Of a DNA stretch of 61,678 bases, positions 1-9,569 are shown piece by piece. The stretch is from Bacteroidales bacterium UBA4866. Its GTDB lineage: Bacteria > Bacteroidota > Bacteroidia > Bacteroidales > P3. A model generated the notes under the pieces. The model had not been told where the DNA came from and made no database searches. It was given only the letters and a program-made list of their open reading frames with translations. The position numbers and the translations under genes are program-made. How positions within the stretch are numbered: position 1 is the stretch's first letter; every line of letters starts with the position of its first letter. The stretch covers positions 1 through 61,678 of the forward strand of contig DHDW01000009.1 in NCBI GenBank assembly GCA_002399565.1, in the 5' to 3' direction.

Positions 1-22
1 CAACCTTATTCAGGACGGGTCA

Positions 23-141
23 GATGTCGGAATCATGGCATGATTTACTCGAATTCATGCCATGATTCCATCCATTTCATGGCATGAATTCACCAAATTC
101 ATGCCATGATTCCGAGTAAATCATGGCATGATTCTGACATC
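23..141. repeat. Array A: five palindromic words at exact 22-bp period
   Basis: Five copies of a 9-nt odd palindrome lie here, centred at 38, 60, 82, 104 and 126, so the period is exactly 22 bp. The central base alternates: CATGGCATG at copies 1, 3 and 5, CATGCCATG at copies 2 and 4. The outermost copies sit in a larger inverted repeat, with arms 23-51 and 113-141 pairing at 27 of 29 positions. The block can therefore fold as one long hairpin or as a row of small ones. It lies about 200 bp upstream of the rhomboid promoter. The rest of 142-320 is AT-rich and shows no gene. Confidence 0.9.
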
Positions 142-320
142 AAAATCAATTAAAAAAAGTTCTAAGTCCTATTAATTCATTTTTATATCTTATTTTCAGT
201 GATTTACATCTTTGTTTTTTTGTTCTATAATGTGGTAATTTAAGATTAAATTTACTCAATTTTTTAGTCTTATTTATTGAGAATTTTGAATACTCTTTTT
301 CTTGATACAACAAGGCAAGT

Positions 321-352
321 TTTGGCTATTTTAAATAAATAATGTACATTTG
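321..352 (+). promoter_or_regulatory. Bacteroidetes-type promoter for the rhomboid operon
   Basis: TTTG at 321-324 is followed after 20 bp by TACATTTGC starting at 345. This matches the Bacteroidetes -33/-7 consensus (TTTG ... TAnnTTTG). The expected transcription start is near 358, leaving a leader of about 20 nt before the ATG at 381. Confidence 0.75.
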
Positions 353-380
353 CAGGTTAATTACTAAACTTTAGAAAAGA

Positions 381-1076
381 ATGTACAATCAACAGTATAG
401 TCCAAATAAATTTAATCTCTTACCTCCTGTTTGTAAGAATTTGCTAATTATTAATATCTTAATGTTTCTTGCCACTTATGTTCTTAAGCTTAGAGGAATA
501 AACTTGGAGGATTATCTTGGACTTCACTTTTTTATGGCTGATAGTCATCATATATGGCAATATGTAACTTATTCATTTATGCATGCCAACTTCAATCATC
601 TTTTCTTTAATATGTTTGCTATTTGGATGTTTGGATATACTTTGGAAAATATATGGGGTACTAAACGTTTTGTTTTCTTTTGCTTTACTGCTGCCTTAGG
701 TGCTGCATTAATGCAACAGATTACCTACTATTTTATGTATAAAGATATTGCTTCAGGAATGTATGACTATGTCAACACTGGTTTTGAAAACATTCCTTAT
801 AAGGCTTATCTTAATCAAATTAATACTGTTGGGGCTTCAGGTATAGTTTTTGGACTTTTGCTTGCCTTTGGAATGATGTTTCCTAATACAACTATTTATT
901 TATATTTCCTTTTACCTATAAAAACTAAATGGTTTGTTATTGGCTATATGCTTATAGAACTATTTAATGGAGTTGTTGGAACAACAGATGGAGTTGCTCA
1001 CTTTGCACATTTGGGTGGTGCTTTGGCAGGTTTTATTTTAATTATGCTTTGGAGAAAAGGAAAGTTTAGATTTTAA
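381..1076 (+). CDS. Rhomboid family intramembrane serine protease
   Basis: Predicted intramembrane protease of 231 residues that cleaves transmembrane substrates within the inner membrane. The sequence shows six or so hydrophobic segments, the HANFNHLFFN motif of the second helix (about residues 68-77), the catalytic GASG with Ser153, and the AHLGG histidine at about residue 210. These form the Ser-His dyad of the family. It has no extra soluble domain, as in short bacterial rhomboids. It is first in a tight operon with a universal-stress-like protein 7 nt downstream. The natural substrate cannot be inferred. Confidence 0.93.
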   Translation: MYNQQYSPNKFNLLPPVCKNLLIINILMFLATYVLKLRGINLEDYLGLHFFMADSHHIWQYVTYSFMHANFNHLFFNMFAIWMFGYTLENIWGTKRFVFFCFTAALGAALMQQITYYFMYKDIASGMYDYVNTGFENIPYKAYLNQINTVGASGIVFGLLLAFGMMFPNTTIYLYFLLPIKTKWFVIGYMLIELFNGVVGTTDGVAHFAHLGGALAGFILIMLWRKGKFRF

Positions 1077-1083
1077 AGTTTAA

Positions 1084-1941
1084 ATGTCAGAAAAGAAAGA
1101 AGTTAAAGACCAATTTATTATTGCTTATCTTCCTGATTTAGATAATACTCAGACGATAATTGATAATGCAATTTGTTTTGCTAAAATGCTTAACAAAGGT
1201 CTTATTTTGTTATATATTTCTGACAAAGCCTATAAATGTGTTTCTATAACAGATGCAGAAATTCTTCTTAAGGAATTAAGCTCTAAAATAACAGGAATTG
1301 GATTTCACTCCTATTGTGCAATTGAAGGACAAACTAAAGATATAATAAATAAAATACCTCATTTGTTGAGTGGAGTTTTGCTTGTTAGTGCAACAGAAGA
1401 TAAAACTAATGCTAAAGTCAAAGAAAAACTTGCTTCTAACCCAGATATAATGCTGAAAAACCTCTACACTTCAAGAATTGCTTATTTTATATCTTCTCAA
1501 AATCTAAACTCAAACTTGCCATTTAATAAGGTTGTTATGACAATTGATAATATGAGAGAGAGTAAAGAAAAAGTTCTTTGGGGTTCTTATTTTGGAAGGT
1601 TTGCAAATAGTGAGGTTATTGTATATTATCACAACTATAAAGATGAGTTTTATCGACATCAACTACATTACAACATTAAGTTTGTTATGCGCATGTTCGA
1701 TAATTTCAAAATCAAATATAATCTTTACCTTTCTTCCAATTCAAAAACATTTGTTGACTATCAAGCAATTGATTATGCTAAGGAGAATAATGCTGATTTA
1801 ATTATATGTCAAACAACCAAAAACAAGAGTTGGGTTGAAGAATTATTTACACTTAAGGAAAGAAAGATTATAAACAATTCTCAACAAGTTCCTGTTTTGT
1901 TTGTTAATCCAAGAGAAGATTTATTTATTTTGTGTGAATAG
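1084..1941 (+). CDS. Universal stress protein (UspA)-like protein
   Basis: Cytoplasmic protein of 285 residues with no signal peptide or membrane segment. The N-terminus has the beta-alpha pattern of a UspA domain (FIIAYLPDLDNTQ, a helix of sequential alanines, then GLILLYISD). The C-terminus ends with the typical layout of ADLIICQTTK followed by a helix and VPVLFVNP. The length fits two tandem Usp domains, as in many Bacteroidetes. The ATP-binding G-2x-G-9x-G(S/T) motif is not evident, so it may be a non-nucleotide-binding type. It lies between the rhomboid gene and a small membrane protein, with gaps of 7 and 5 nt. Confidence 0.65.
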   Translation: MSEKKEVKDQFIIAYLPDLDNTQTIIDNAICFAKMLNKGLILLYISDKAYKCVSITDAEILLKELSSKITGIGFHSYCAIEGQTKDIINKIPHLLSGVLLVSATEDKTNAKVKEKLASNPDIMLKNLYTSRIAYFISSQNLNSNLPFNKVVMTIDNMRESKEKVLWGSYFGRFANSEVIVYYHNYKDEFYRHQLHYNIKFVMRMFDNFKIKYNLYLSSNSKTFVDYQAIDYAKENNADLIICQTTKNKSWVEELFTLKERKIINNSQQVPVLFVNPREDLFILCE

Positions 1942-1946
1942 ATATT

Positions 1947-2162
1947 ATGGTTAATGTATTATTAGGTTTAATATTGTTTTATGTTTTTTTTAGGCTAATC
2001 ACTACTTTGATAATTCCTAAGATAACTCAACACAAAATTGATAAGTATAAGGAAAAGTTAGAAGAAGAAAATAAAGAAATAATCTCTCGCAAAGAAAAAA
2101 GAGATAATAATAATATTCACCCCTCTTTAAAAAAGTATTACGAAAATAAGGATAAACAATAA
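1947..2162 (+). CDS. Small membrane-anchored protein, DUF4834-like
   Basis: Protein of 71 residues with one N-terminal membrane helix (VLLGLILFYVFFRLI), then a highly charged Lys/Glu-rich tail likely to face the cytoplasm. The form and the position directly upstream of a YfhO-type gene resemble the DUF4834 family of Bacteroidetes; this is an impression from size and neighbourhood, not a motif match. Gaps are 5 nt upstream and 12 nt downstream, so it is co-transcribed with its neighbours. Function unknown. Confidence 0.6.
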   Translation: MVNVLLGLILFYVFFRLITTLIIPKITQHKIDKYKEKLEEENKEIISRKEKRDNNNIHPSLKKYYENKDKQ

Positions 2163-2174
2163 ATTATTATAGAA

Positions 2175-4769
2175 ATGAATAAAGAAAACATTTTTAAGAG
2201 ATTTTTGCCACATATAATTGCTATACTTATATTTTTGGCAGTTAGTGCAATTTACTTCTCTCCTATTTTGGAAGGATTGGAGCTTCGACAAAGTGATATG
2301 TCCAATTTTAAAGGAATGTCAAAAGAGCTTGCGGATTATAAAGAAACTACAGGAAAAGGTGCTTCGTGGACAAATTCATTATTTGGAGGAATGCCTTCTT
2401 ATCAAATTTTGGGCCCAGACTCACATAATGTTTTGCAATCTTTATCAAAACCCATTACGCTTTGGGGCTACAATTTGAACTTGGGAGTAATGTTCCTATA
2501 TATGTTAGGGTTCTATGTTTTTGTAATTGCATTGGGAGGAAACTATTGGCTTGGGATATTGGCTGCGTTGGCTTATGCTTTAGCATCTTATAATATAATT
2601 ATTATTGAAGTAGGTCATATAACCAAAGCTTGGGCAATGGCAATGATGGCTCCTATTTTTGCAGGAATGATTTTAGTTTTTAGAAAGAAATATCTTTCAG
2701 GAGGAGCACTATTTATTCTTGCTTTAGGATTACAAATTAGTTTTTCTCATATTCAGATTACTTATTATACAATGCTCGGAGGTATAATTTTGGCTATTAC
2801 ATATTTTGTTTTTGCAATAAAGGAGAAAAAGATAAAAGATTTTGCTATTGGAGGAGTTATTTTGGTTGTAGGTTCTCTTATTGCATTAATGCCTAATTCA
2901 TCTTCTATAGCAATGAATCAAGAATATCTAAAACATACAATGAGAGGTGGTTCAGATATTACTGTTAAGCCTAAAGGAGATACTCAAACAAAAAATGCAA
3001 AGGGATTAACCATAGACTATGCTTATCAATGGAGTTATGGAAAAGGAGAAACACTCACTATTTTAATTCCTGATGCTAAAGGAGGTGGAAGTTCAGACCA
3101 AAGATATGAAAAGAATGCAAAGAATAGAATTGCTTATGCACAATCTAATCAACCAACAAGACAAAATGATCCAAACATTAATCAAGTATTGAATCAATAT
3201 GTTCAAGCATCATATTGGGGAGAGCAACCATTTACAGCAGGAACAGTTTATTTTGGAGCAATTATTATATTTTTAGCAACGCTTGGTTTTATTCTTATTA
3301 AAGGAAGAGAACGTTGGTGGCTTCTGATAGCTACAATTCTTTCATTTATTCTGGCTTGGGGAAATAACTTTTTAGCAGTAAATGAATGGTTATTCTATAA
3401 TTTACCTTTCTATAATAAGTTCCGTACGCCTTCAATGGCATTGGTTTTGGCTAATGTTACACTAATAATTCTTGCTGTGTTGGGTTTGAAAGAGTTTTTC
3501 TCAAAAGAAATAGATAATAAGAACAAGAAAAAAGCTTTGTATATTTCTGTAGGTATAGTTGGAGGAATTTCTCTTTTATGTGCAATAATTCCATCTATGT
3601 TTGCTTCCTTCACTTCAACTAAGGATTCAATGTTTGAAGAATATTTAGGTTCAAGTTTTGTTCAAGCTTTGTTTGAAGATAGAAAATCGATGTTTGTTTC
3701 AGATGCTTGGCGTTCTTTCCTATTTATTGCTGGAGCTTTTGCTGCTTTATATTTATTTGCATTAGAAAAAGTAAAGAAAGAATATCTTGTTTCAATAATT
3801 CTTACATTACTTATTGTTGTTGACCTTTGGGGAGTTGATAAGAGATATTTAACTAAAGATAATTTTGTTAAACCACAAGAAACAGCAATTTACCCTACTT
3901 CTGCTGATGAAGAAATTCTAACTCAGGTTAAAGAAAATAATATTAATCACTATAGGGTTTATAACCTTTCAGTAAATACTTTCAATGATGCTTCAACTTC
4001 GTATTTTCATCCATCAATTGGAGGTTATCATGGTGCGAAACTTCAACGCTATCAAGATATAATTGATTTCTACTTCTTAAATAGAAATTATGTTCAAAAT
4101 GATTTAATGGATGAAGTAAAACTTATGAATAATCCAATACGTCAGTTCTTTAAGGCTTATCAAGGACAGGTTTCTGCAAATATTGGAGTTTTGAATATGT
4201 TAGATACAAAATACTTAATTCTTCCAACTGGAGAGGGTGTTAAGGCATATCCTAACACTGAAGCTTGTGGAGCTGCTTGGTTTGTTCCAAGAGTTGAGTG
4301 GGCAAAAGATGCAAATGAAGAAATCCTTAAGCTTGATAATTTTAATCCTAAAGAAAAAGCTATTGTTGATGCTAAATTCAAATCAATTGTAAAACCAATT
4401 ACTTCTTTTGACTCTACAGCTACAATCAAGTTTGAAAGAGCTGCAGATAATAGTCCTGAATATTTGAAATATACAACAAATTCAAATAGTGATGCAATTA
4501 TGGTATGTTCTGAAATATATTATCCTGAAGATTGGAAGGCTTATATTGATGGAAAAGAAGTAGAGTATTTTAGAGCAAACTATATTCTTAGAGCAATCAA
4601 TGTTCCTAAGGGAAAACATGTTGTTGAGTTTAAATTGGAGTCAGATACTTTCAATACCTATAATATTATATCTTTAATAGGTTCAATTATTATTGTATTA
4701 ATACTACTTCTTGCTATTCTCTATCCTTTTTATCAAAATAGAAAATTAAAAATTACTTCTAAAAAATAA
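2175..4769 (+). CDS. YfhO family multispanning membrane protein
   Basis: Large integral membrane protein of 864 residues. It has a first helix near residues 12-30, an extracytoplasmic loop with SDMSNFKGM, and a row of 10-12 helices up to about residue 560. A long soluble domain follows (about 560-830), and a final helix with a basic tail ends the protein. This layout, and the SLFGGMPSYQ segment after the first helix, are typical of the Bacteroidetes YfhO family. Family members resemble GT-C type lipid-linked glycosyltransferases and are implicated in glycosylation of envelope polymers; the substrate here is unknown. It is followed 4 nt later by a secreted S9 peptidase. Confidence 0.85.
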   Translation: MNKENIFKRFLPHIIAILIFLAVSAIYFSPILEGLELRQSDMSNFKGMSKELADYKETTGKGASWTNSLFGGMPSYQILGPDSHNVLQSLSKPITLWGYNLNLGVMFLYMLGFYVFVIALGGNYWLGILAALAYALASYNIIIIEVGHITKAWAMAMMAPIFAGMILVFRKKYLSGGALFILALGLQISFSHIQITYYTMLGGIILAITYFVFAIKEKKIKDFAIGGVILVVGSLIALMPNSSSIAMNQEYLKHTMRGGSDITVKPKGDTQTKNAKGLTIDYAYQWSYGKGETLTILIPDAKGGGSSDQRYEKNAKNRIAYAQSNQPTRQNDPNINQVLNQYVQASYWGEQPFTAGTVYFGAIIIFLATLGFILIKGRERWWLLIATILSFILAWGNNFLAVNEWLFYNLPFYNKFRTPSMALVLANVTLIILAVLGLKEFFSKEIDNKNKKKALYISVGIVGGISLLCAIIPSMFASFTSTKDSMFEEYLGSSFVQALFEDRKSMFVSDAWRSFLFIAGAFAALYLFALEKVKKEYLVSIILTLLIVVDLWGVDKRYLTKDNFVKPQETAIYPTSADEEILTQVKENNINHYRVYNLSVNTFNDASTSYFHPSIGGYHGAKLQRYQDIIDFYFLNRNYVQNDLMDEVKLMNNPIRQFFKAYQGQVSANIGVLNMLDTKYLILPTGEGVKAYPNTEACGAAWFVPRVEWAKDANEEILKLDNFNPKEKAIVDAKFKSIVKPITSFDSTATIKFERAADNSPEYLKYTTNSNSDAIMVCSEIYYPEDWKAYIDGKEVEYFRANYILRAINVPKGKHVVEFKLESDTFNTYNIISLIGSIIIVLILLLAILYPFYQNRKLKITSKK

Positions 4770-4773
4770 TCCC

Positions 4774-7281
4774 ATGAAAAGATTTGCTTGTTTATCAATA
4801 TTTATATTTGCATTATTATTTAATCAAGTTGCTTTTTCTCAAATTGAAATTCGCAAGCCTTTTATGGTTGATTCAATTAATAATAAAGGAGAAAAATTTA
4901 ATATTAATAATCTTCTACAAGTTCCTTCATTGAAGGATTTGGAAAAAGAGAATAGTTTTGAAACAATAGTTATTAACCAAACAACAAGCATTGACTTTTC
5001 AAAAGGAAAATCATATTTCATTAAGACTTATGTTTGTAAGATTAATACAGATTCATATTCTAACTCTTCTTTTAATTTATATTCAACAGATAAAGTTAAG
5101 ATAGCTTTAGATGGAAAAAATATAAAAGAAAGATTAGAAACTAAAGATTCTTTGGACGAAGAAAGTAAGGTTTCTTTTGATTTAAAGCTCGAACCAGGTG
5201 CATATACTCTTTCTTTTACTTTCTTAGTTTCTGATGAAAACTCAGAACATAAGTTTCGTTTAGAAAAAGAAAAAGGCAATTTAAATATTGAGAGCAAATC
5301 AAAAAGTGGATTAACTCTTAAGCAAATGTTAACAGGAAGAAATATATATTCAAGTTCTATTTCTCCAAGTGGGAATTATGTATTAGTAAAATATTATGAT
5401 GTTAATGACAAAGGGAAAAGAAGCTATGGCTATAGTATATTTAATGTAAAGGATATTGAATCTAAATTAATTTTTCAAGAAGAAGGTAACTCTTCTATAA
5501 ATTGGATAGATGTAAAAGGTGGAATTGAAAATTGGAATGATAAGTTGTACTATATAGATAGTAAAGATGAAAATAATATATTAATTACTCAAAAGGTAGA
5601 TGGAATGAAAACAAGATTTTTGGAAAATCTTCCTGAGGGTAGTGTTTCTCTTTCTGCAATTAATAATAATATTCTAATTATCTCTCAAACATCTAAAATT
5701 GATAATTCTAAAGAAGACCTTACTCGCTATCTAATGCCTGATGATAGGATTGGCGGATGGAGAAATAGAACTACTCTTTCATTATTTGATATTAAAACTA
5801 AAACCCTTCAACCTCTAACCTATGGCTATCATTCAACATATTTAAATGATTATAATCCAAAAACTAATTCATTACTTTTTTCTGTTTCTTATGATAATAT
5901 AACTGAAAGACCTTTTGATAAGAAATCTATTTATCAAATAAATCTATCTTCATTTGAAGTTGATACCATTGTTAATCAAGATGCTTTTGTGTCTTATGCT
6001 AAATATATCCCAAATTCTGATAAAATTATTGTTGTTGCAAGTGGAGAAGCATTTAATTCAATTGGAAGTACATTAAAAAAAGGAGTTATTCCTAATTCAT
6101 ATCATGGAATGCTATTTCTTTTAGATACAAAAACTAAAGAAGTTGAATGTATTACAAAAACCTTCAATCCATCTGTAAGTGAGTTTATAATTACAGATAA
6201 TGGCAAATTATTCATAAAGGGAGAAAACAAAGACTCTGTTTCTGTTTATCAATATGATTTTTCTAAGAAACTCATAAATAAATTGGAGCTTGGATTAGAT
6301 ATTGTTTCTTCTTTTTCTGTGGATTCAAAGGGTGAGAATATTTCTTTTCATGGTCAAAGATATAATGATTTCCCTGCTGCTTTTGTTGCTAAAAATATTG
6401 ATAAAGGAATTTCTCCAATTGAAGTTTATAAGGCAAAGAGCAAGGAAAATTTAGCTCTTGGAGAAATGAGAGAGTGGAATTTTTATTATAAAGGAACTAA
6501 AATTGAAGGAAGGTATTATTTGCCTTATGATTTTGATTCTACTAAAAAGTACCCAATGATTGTTTATTATTATGGTGGTACTTCTCCAACAGACAGAAGT
6601 TTTGAAATGAGATATTCTGCTTACCTTTACACTGCACAAGGTTATATTGTTTATGTTTTGAATCCAAGTGGAACAACAGGTTATGGTCAAGAATTTGCTT
6701 CTCGACATGTGAATGCTTGGGGAGAAAGAACTGCTGATGAAATTATTTTTGGTGTTAAGAAATTATGTAAGGAAAATTCATTTATTGATGCCTCAAAGAT
6801 TGGTTGTATGGGAGCAAGTTATGGTGGTTTTATGACAATGCTTCTTCAAACAAAAACAGATATATTTGCTTGTGCTATTTCTCATGCAGGGATATCAGAT
6901 ATAACTTCCTATTGGGGGGAAGGTTATTGGGGTTACTCCTACTCTTCTGGTGCAACGGCTCATTCTTATCCTTGGAATAGAAAAGATATTTATGTTGAAA
7001 GAAGTCCTTTGTTTAATGCAAATAAGATTAAAACTCCTATCCTACTTCTTCATGGAGATTCTGATACAAATGTTCCTATTGGAGAAAGTATTCAAATGTT
7101 CAATGCATTGAAAATATTAGGAAAAGATGTTGAATTTATTTCTGTTAAAGGAGAAAATCATGGAATAGTTGACTTTGATAAGAGATTAAAGTGGAATAAC
7201 ACTATTTATGCATATTTTGCTAAATATCTAAAAGGAGATTCTTCTTGGTGGGAATCAATTTATCCTAATACTAAACTGTAA
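4774..7281 (+). CDS. Secreted S9 family peptidase (prolyl oligopeptidase/DPP IV type)
   Basis: Serine peptidase of 835 residues with an N-terminal signal peptide ending near VAFSQ. Residues of about 170-560 form a degenerate beta-propeller-like region, and the C-terminal quarter is an alpha/beta hydrolase. The triad is visible: GASYGGF with Ser682, HGDSDTNVP with Asp764, and GENHG with His796. Such enzymes cleave peptides after proline or related residues in the periplasm. It is the last gene of the rhomboid-YfhO operon and converges on the next gene, 22 nt away. Confidence 0.9.
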   Translation: MKRFACLSIFIFALLFNQVAFSQIEIRKPFMVDSINNKGEKFNINNLLQVPSLKDLEKENSFETIVINQTTSIDFSKGKSYFIKTYVCKINTDSYSNSSFNLYSTDKVKIALDGKNIKERLETKDSLDEESKVSFDLKLEPGAYTLSFTFLVSDENSEHKFRLEKEKGNLNIESKSKSGLTLKQMLTGRNIYSSSISPSGNYVLVKYYDVNDKGKRSYGYSIFNVKDIESKLIFQEEGNSSINWIDVKGGIENWNDKLYYIDSKDENNILITQKVDGMKTRFLENLPEGSVSLSAINNNILIISQTSKIDNSKEDLTRYLMPDDRIGGWRNRTTLSLFDIKTKTLQPLTYGYHSTYLNDYNPKTNSLLFSVSYDNITERPFDKKSIYQINLSSFEVDTIVNQDAFVSYAKYIPNSDKIIVVASGEAFNSIGSTLKKGVIPNSYHGMLFLLDTKTKEVECITKTFNPSVSEFIITDNGKLFIKGENKDSVSVYQYDFSKKLINKLELGLDIVSSFSVDSKGENISFHGQRYNDFPAAFVAKNIDKGISPIEVYKAKSKENLALGEMREWNFYYKGTKIEGRYYLPYDFDSTKKYPMIVYYYGGTSPTDRSFEMRYSAYLYTAQGYIVYVLNPSGTTGYGQEFASRHVNAWGERTADEIIFGVKKLCKENSFIDASKIGCMGASYGGFMTMLLQTKTDIFACAISHAGISDITSYWGEGYWGYSYSSGATAHSYPWNRKDIYVERSPLFNANKIKTPILLLHGDSDTNVPIGESIQMFNALKILGKDVEFISVKGENHGIVDFDKRLKWNNTIYAYFAKYLKGDSSWWESIYPNTKL

Positions 7282-7303
7282 AGATAGGTTTTGGATTAAT
7301 TAT

Positions 7304-8506
7304 CTATTCGGAAGTAATCTTATTTTTATGATAATTCTTATAGATAAACTTGCTATTTTCTAAATCATAAGTCTCCCATTGGTTATTTTGATTTAGCATC
7401 ATAACTATATTTTTTGAATTATACTCTATTTTCTTATACTTAGGTTTTACGATTTTGTAAGACCTATTTCTTATTCCATAATTCCCTTCTCTATCTTTAA
7501 TAATTAAGAATTTCTTTTCGTCTTCAAATGGAATACTATTTGCCACTACTCCGTATTGAGGATATGCAAAAATATTATATCCTAACGATAAAGATGGAAT
7601 AATTATAAATGATATTACAACAATAATAGATGATTTAAAATGAGATTTAGTAATGTGATAAAATATAAAGTACATTATAAAGAAAGAAAGGATGAAAATA
7701 TTAATACCCCAGAATGGAAACCTTTGAGAATATATTAGTGCAGTTAATAATGTTGCAGCAACTAAATAGATAACTAATTTACATTTTGAATTAATCATTT
7801 TATTCAAATCTAACCTTTTGCAAAACTCATATGTAGAATACAAAGAAATAGGAACAGCTAAAAAAGCCCAATATTTATTAGTTGATATTAAGCCAATCCA
7901 CATGGAAATTGCCATAAAAAAACTTATTACAATTATATCCATTATTCTTAACTTTTTTGACAAAGTAGATGCATAGAAACCAGAAAAAACATCAAAGGCT
8001 TTTGCCTTATTATTTAGCTTAACATTAAATATAATGTAGAATGCATAGATTATTATAGGAGTATAAAATAGATATAGGTATAATATGTATGTAATTATTC
8101 TACTAATTCCTTTTGGTATAACAAAGAGAAACTTATTAAAGAAAAGAATAAGAGAATCGAAAATTAAAAGAAAAGGAGATGTTGTATCAACATATTTAGT
8201 TTCAGCATAAATAACTATTAATAAAAATATTATTGCAATTGGAATGCCTAATCTTTGTTTGGCAAAAACTAAAAGAGTTAAGTTAAATCTAAAAACAAAT
8301 AAAATAAACATCAAAAGCAAAAACATCAATCCATCATAAGGTAAGTTTTTGTCAAAATTTCCAATTAAGTATTCTTTAAATGAGAAAATTGCCAGAATAA
8401 GCAAGAAAAAAATATCAAACAAAAGGAATAAATAAATTCCCTTATTCTTTTTAAACCATATAGTTGAGAATGTGAAAGTTTCTTTTTCTTTATTTTTTTT
8501 ATTCAT
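7304..8506 (-). CDS. Polytopic membrane protein with C-terminal WG-repeat-like tail
   Basis: I do not recognise this 400-residue protein. After a lysine-rich cytoplasmic start it has about nine or ten hydrophobic helices between residues 25 and 320. It ends with a roughly 75-residue soluble tail in which phrases such as LIIKDREGNYGIRN and YKIVKPKYKKIEYN resemble one or two WG (KWG) beta repeats. The combination suggests an envelope protein with an exposed beta domain, but no function is implied. It has its own promoter (TATTTTTGC, 8522-8530) and converges with the S9 peptidase. Confidence 0.7.
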   Translation of the reverse strand: MNKKNKEKETFTFSTIWFKKNKGIYLFLLFDIFFLLILAIFSFKEYLIGNFDKNLPYDGLMFLLLMFILFVFRFNLTLLVFAKQRLGIPIAIIFLLIVIYAETKYVDTTSPFLLIFDSLILFFNKFLFVIPKGISRIITYILYLYLFYTPIIIYAFYIIFNVKLNNKAKAFDVFSGFYASTLSKKLRIMDIIVISFFMAISMWIGLISTNKYWAFLAVPISLYSTYEFCKRLDLNKMINSKCKLVIYLVAATLLTALIYSQRFPFWGINIFILSFFIMYFIFYHITKSHFKSSIIVVISFIIIPSLSLGYNIFAYPQYGVVANSIPFEDEKKFLIIKDREGNYGIRNRSYKIVKPKYKKIEYNSKNIVMMLNQNNQWETYDLENSKFIYKNYHKNKITSE

Positions 8507-8521
8507 AATTATATATTTGCA

Positions 8522-8530
8522 GCAAAAATA
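8522..8530 (-). promoter_or_regulatory. -7 promoter element upstream of the membrane protein gene
   Basis: Read on the minus strand, the element is TATTTTTGC, matching TAnnTTTGC. It lies 16 nt before the ATG at 8506, giving a leader of about 10 nt. No clear TTTG -33 element was found at the best spacing. Confidence 0.5.
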
Positions 8531-8566
8531 AATAAAATTACTATAAGAATACCTAATATTAATAAT

Positions 8567-9244
8567 TTATTTTATTAATATTTCTGGACGTCTTTCTTTA
8601 GTTCTCTTTATTGATTGCTCAATATTCCAATTGTCAATTAATTTATCATTGCCAGAAAGCAAAATGTCTGGAACCTTCCATCCATTAAATTCTGCGGGAC
8701 GTGAATACACTGGAGGTGAAACTAAATTATTTTGAAATGAGTCTGTTAAGGCAGAAGTTTCGTCACTCAATACTCCTGGAATAACTCTAATTATGGCATC
8801 GGAAATTACAGCAGCAGCCAACTCTCCTCCACTTAATACATAATTACCAATTGATATTTCTCTTGTAATTAAGTGTTCTCTAACTCTTTCATCAACTCCT
8901 TTATAATGTCCACAAAGAATACAAATATTGTTTTTTAGTGAAAGCTCATTAGAAATTTGTTGATTTAACATTTCGCCGTCGGGTGCAGTGTAAATTATTT
9001 CGTCATATTCTCTCTTTTCCTTTAAATCCTTCAAGCAATTATATATTGGTTCAATCTGCATTACCATTCCAGCTGCTCCTCCATAAGCGTAATCATCAAC
9101 ACTCTTGTATTTATTTAAAGCATAATCCCTCAAATTATGAAATTCAACACTAACAATTCCTTTTGTTTGTGAACGTTGCATAATTGAATGCGAAAATATA
9201 TTGGAAAGTAATTCTGGAAAAAGTGTAATTATATCTATATGCAT
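8567..9244 (-). CDS. trmD: tRNA (guanine37-N1)-methyltransferase TrmD
   Basis: SPOUT-class methyltransferase that forms m1G37 in tRNAs reading CCN, CUN and CGG codons, preventing frameshifting. At 225 residues it has the normal length. The N-terminus [11 protein letters not shown], the [10 protein letters not shown] segment, [12 protein letters not shown], and the knot motif [11 protein letters not shown] are all intact. It sits apart from the rpsP-rimM-rplS cluster found with trmD in many other bacteria. A possible frameshifted small gene ends 7 nt before its start codon, so the mRNA leader may be long. Confidence 0.95.
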   Translation of the reverse strand: MHIDIITLFPELLSNIFSHSIMQRSQTKGIVSVEFHNLRDYALNKYKSVDDYAYGGAAGMVMQIEPIYNCLKDLKEKREYDEIIYTAPDGEMLNQQISNELSLKNNICILCGHYKGVDERVREHLITREISIGNYVLSGGELAAAVISDAIIRVIPGVLSDETSALTDSFQNNLVSPPVYSRPAEFNGWKVPDILLSGNDKLIDNWNIEQSIKRTKERRPEILIK

Positions 9245-9251
9245 ATTATTC

Positions 9252-9435
9252 TTATTTATTATTCTGATTACGATTTATTGATATATTAGTTGCATAATCC
9301 TTCATCTTTTTTACTTTATAAACTAATCTATCAAATCTTTTGTAAACGCATATGCCTTTATTATCCTTCACAATAATATAAAACCAAGATGAGCAACTAT
9401 CTCTTTTACAGAGAATATTTAATGAAATAATTCAT
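9252..9435 (-). pseudogene. Possible small gene broken by a +1 frameshift, upstream of trmD
   Basis: On the minus strand an ATG at 9435 begins a frame that stops after nine codons (MNYFIKYSL). Skipping one base at about 9408 opens a frame of about 52 codons that ends with TAA at 9254-9252. The joined product would include CSSWFYIIVKDNKG and DRLVYKVKKMKDYATN, a protein-like composition. The long frame has no ATG, GTG or TTG near its own beginning, consistent with a single-base change in a real gene. A promoter-like TACTTTTGC lies at 9475-9483. No family is recognised; the open frame could be chance in AT-rich DNA. Confidence 0.3.
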
Positions 9436-9474
9436 AAAAAACCAATCCTCTATTCAAAATAATTTTGTATATTT

Positions 9475-9483
9475 GCAAAAGTA
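9475..9483 (-). promoter_or_regulatory. Probable -7 element for the trmD transcript
   Basis: Minus-strand TACTTTTGC matches TAnnTTTGC. It overlaps a plus-strand TATATTTGC at 9468-9476, but no plus-strand gene follows, so the minus orientation is preferred. The leader to trmD would be about 225 nt and would cover the possible frameshifted small gene. No TTTG was found at the expected -33 position. Confidence 0.4.
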
Positions 9484-9569
9484 AATCATTCATTAGGTTT
9501 ATTTAGGACTATTTATCCTAAATCCAATTTCTGGAAAATAAACTCCAACCCCTAAAATATATAAAAAAA

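Noticed and set aside
254..282. Terminator-like hairpin CTCAAT...ATTGAG before the rhomboid promoter
   Set aside because: The stem is short and AT-rich, and no gene ends just upstream within the window.
9400..9415. Programmed +1 frameshift at CTG TAA in the small frame upstream of trmD
   Set aside because: The prfB-type slip needs re-pairing of the P-site tRNA after +1 movement; CTG to TGT does not re-pair and no Shine-Dalgarno-like stimulator is visible.
9468..9476. Plus-strand promoter TATATTTGC
   Set aside because: No plus-strand gene follows for 2 kb; the overlapping minus-strand TACTTTTGC is better placed for trmD. An unseen small RNA remains possible.
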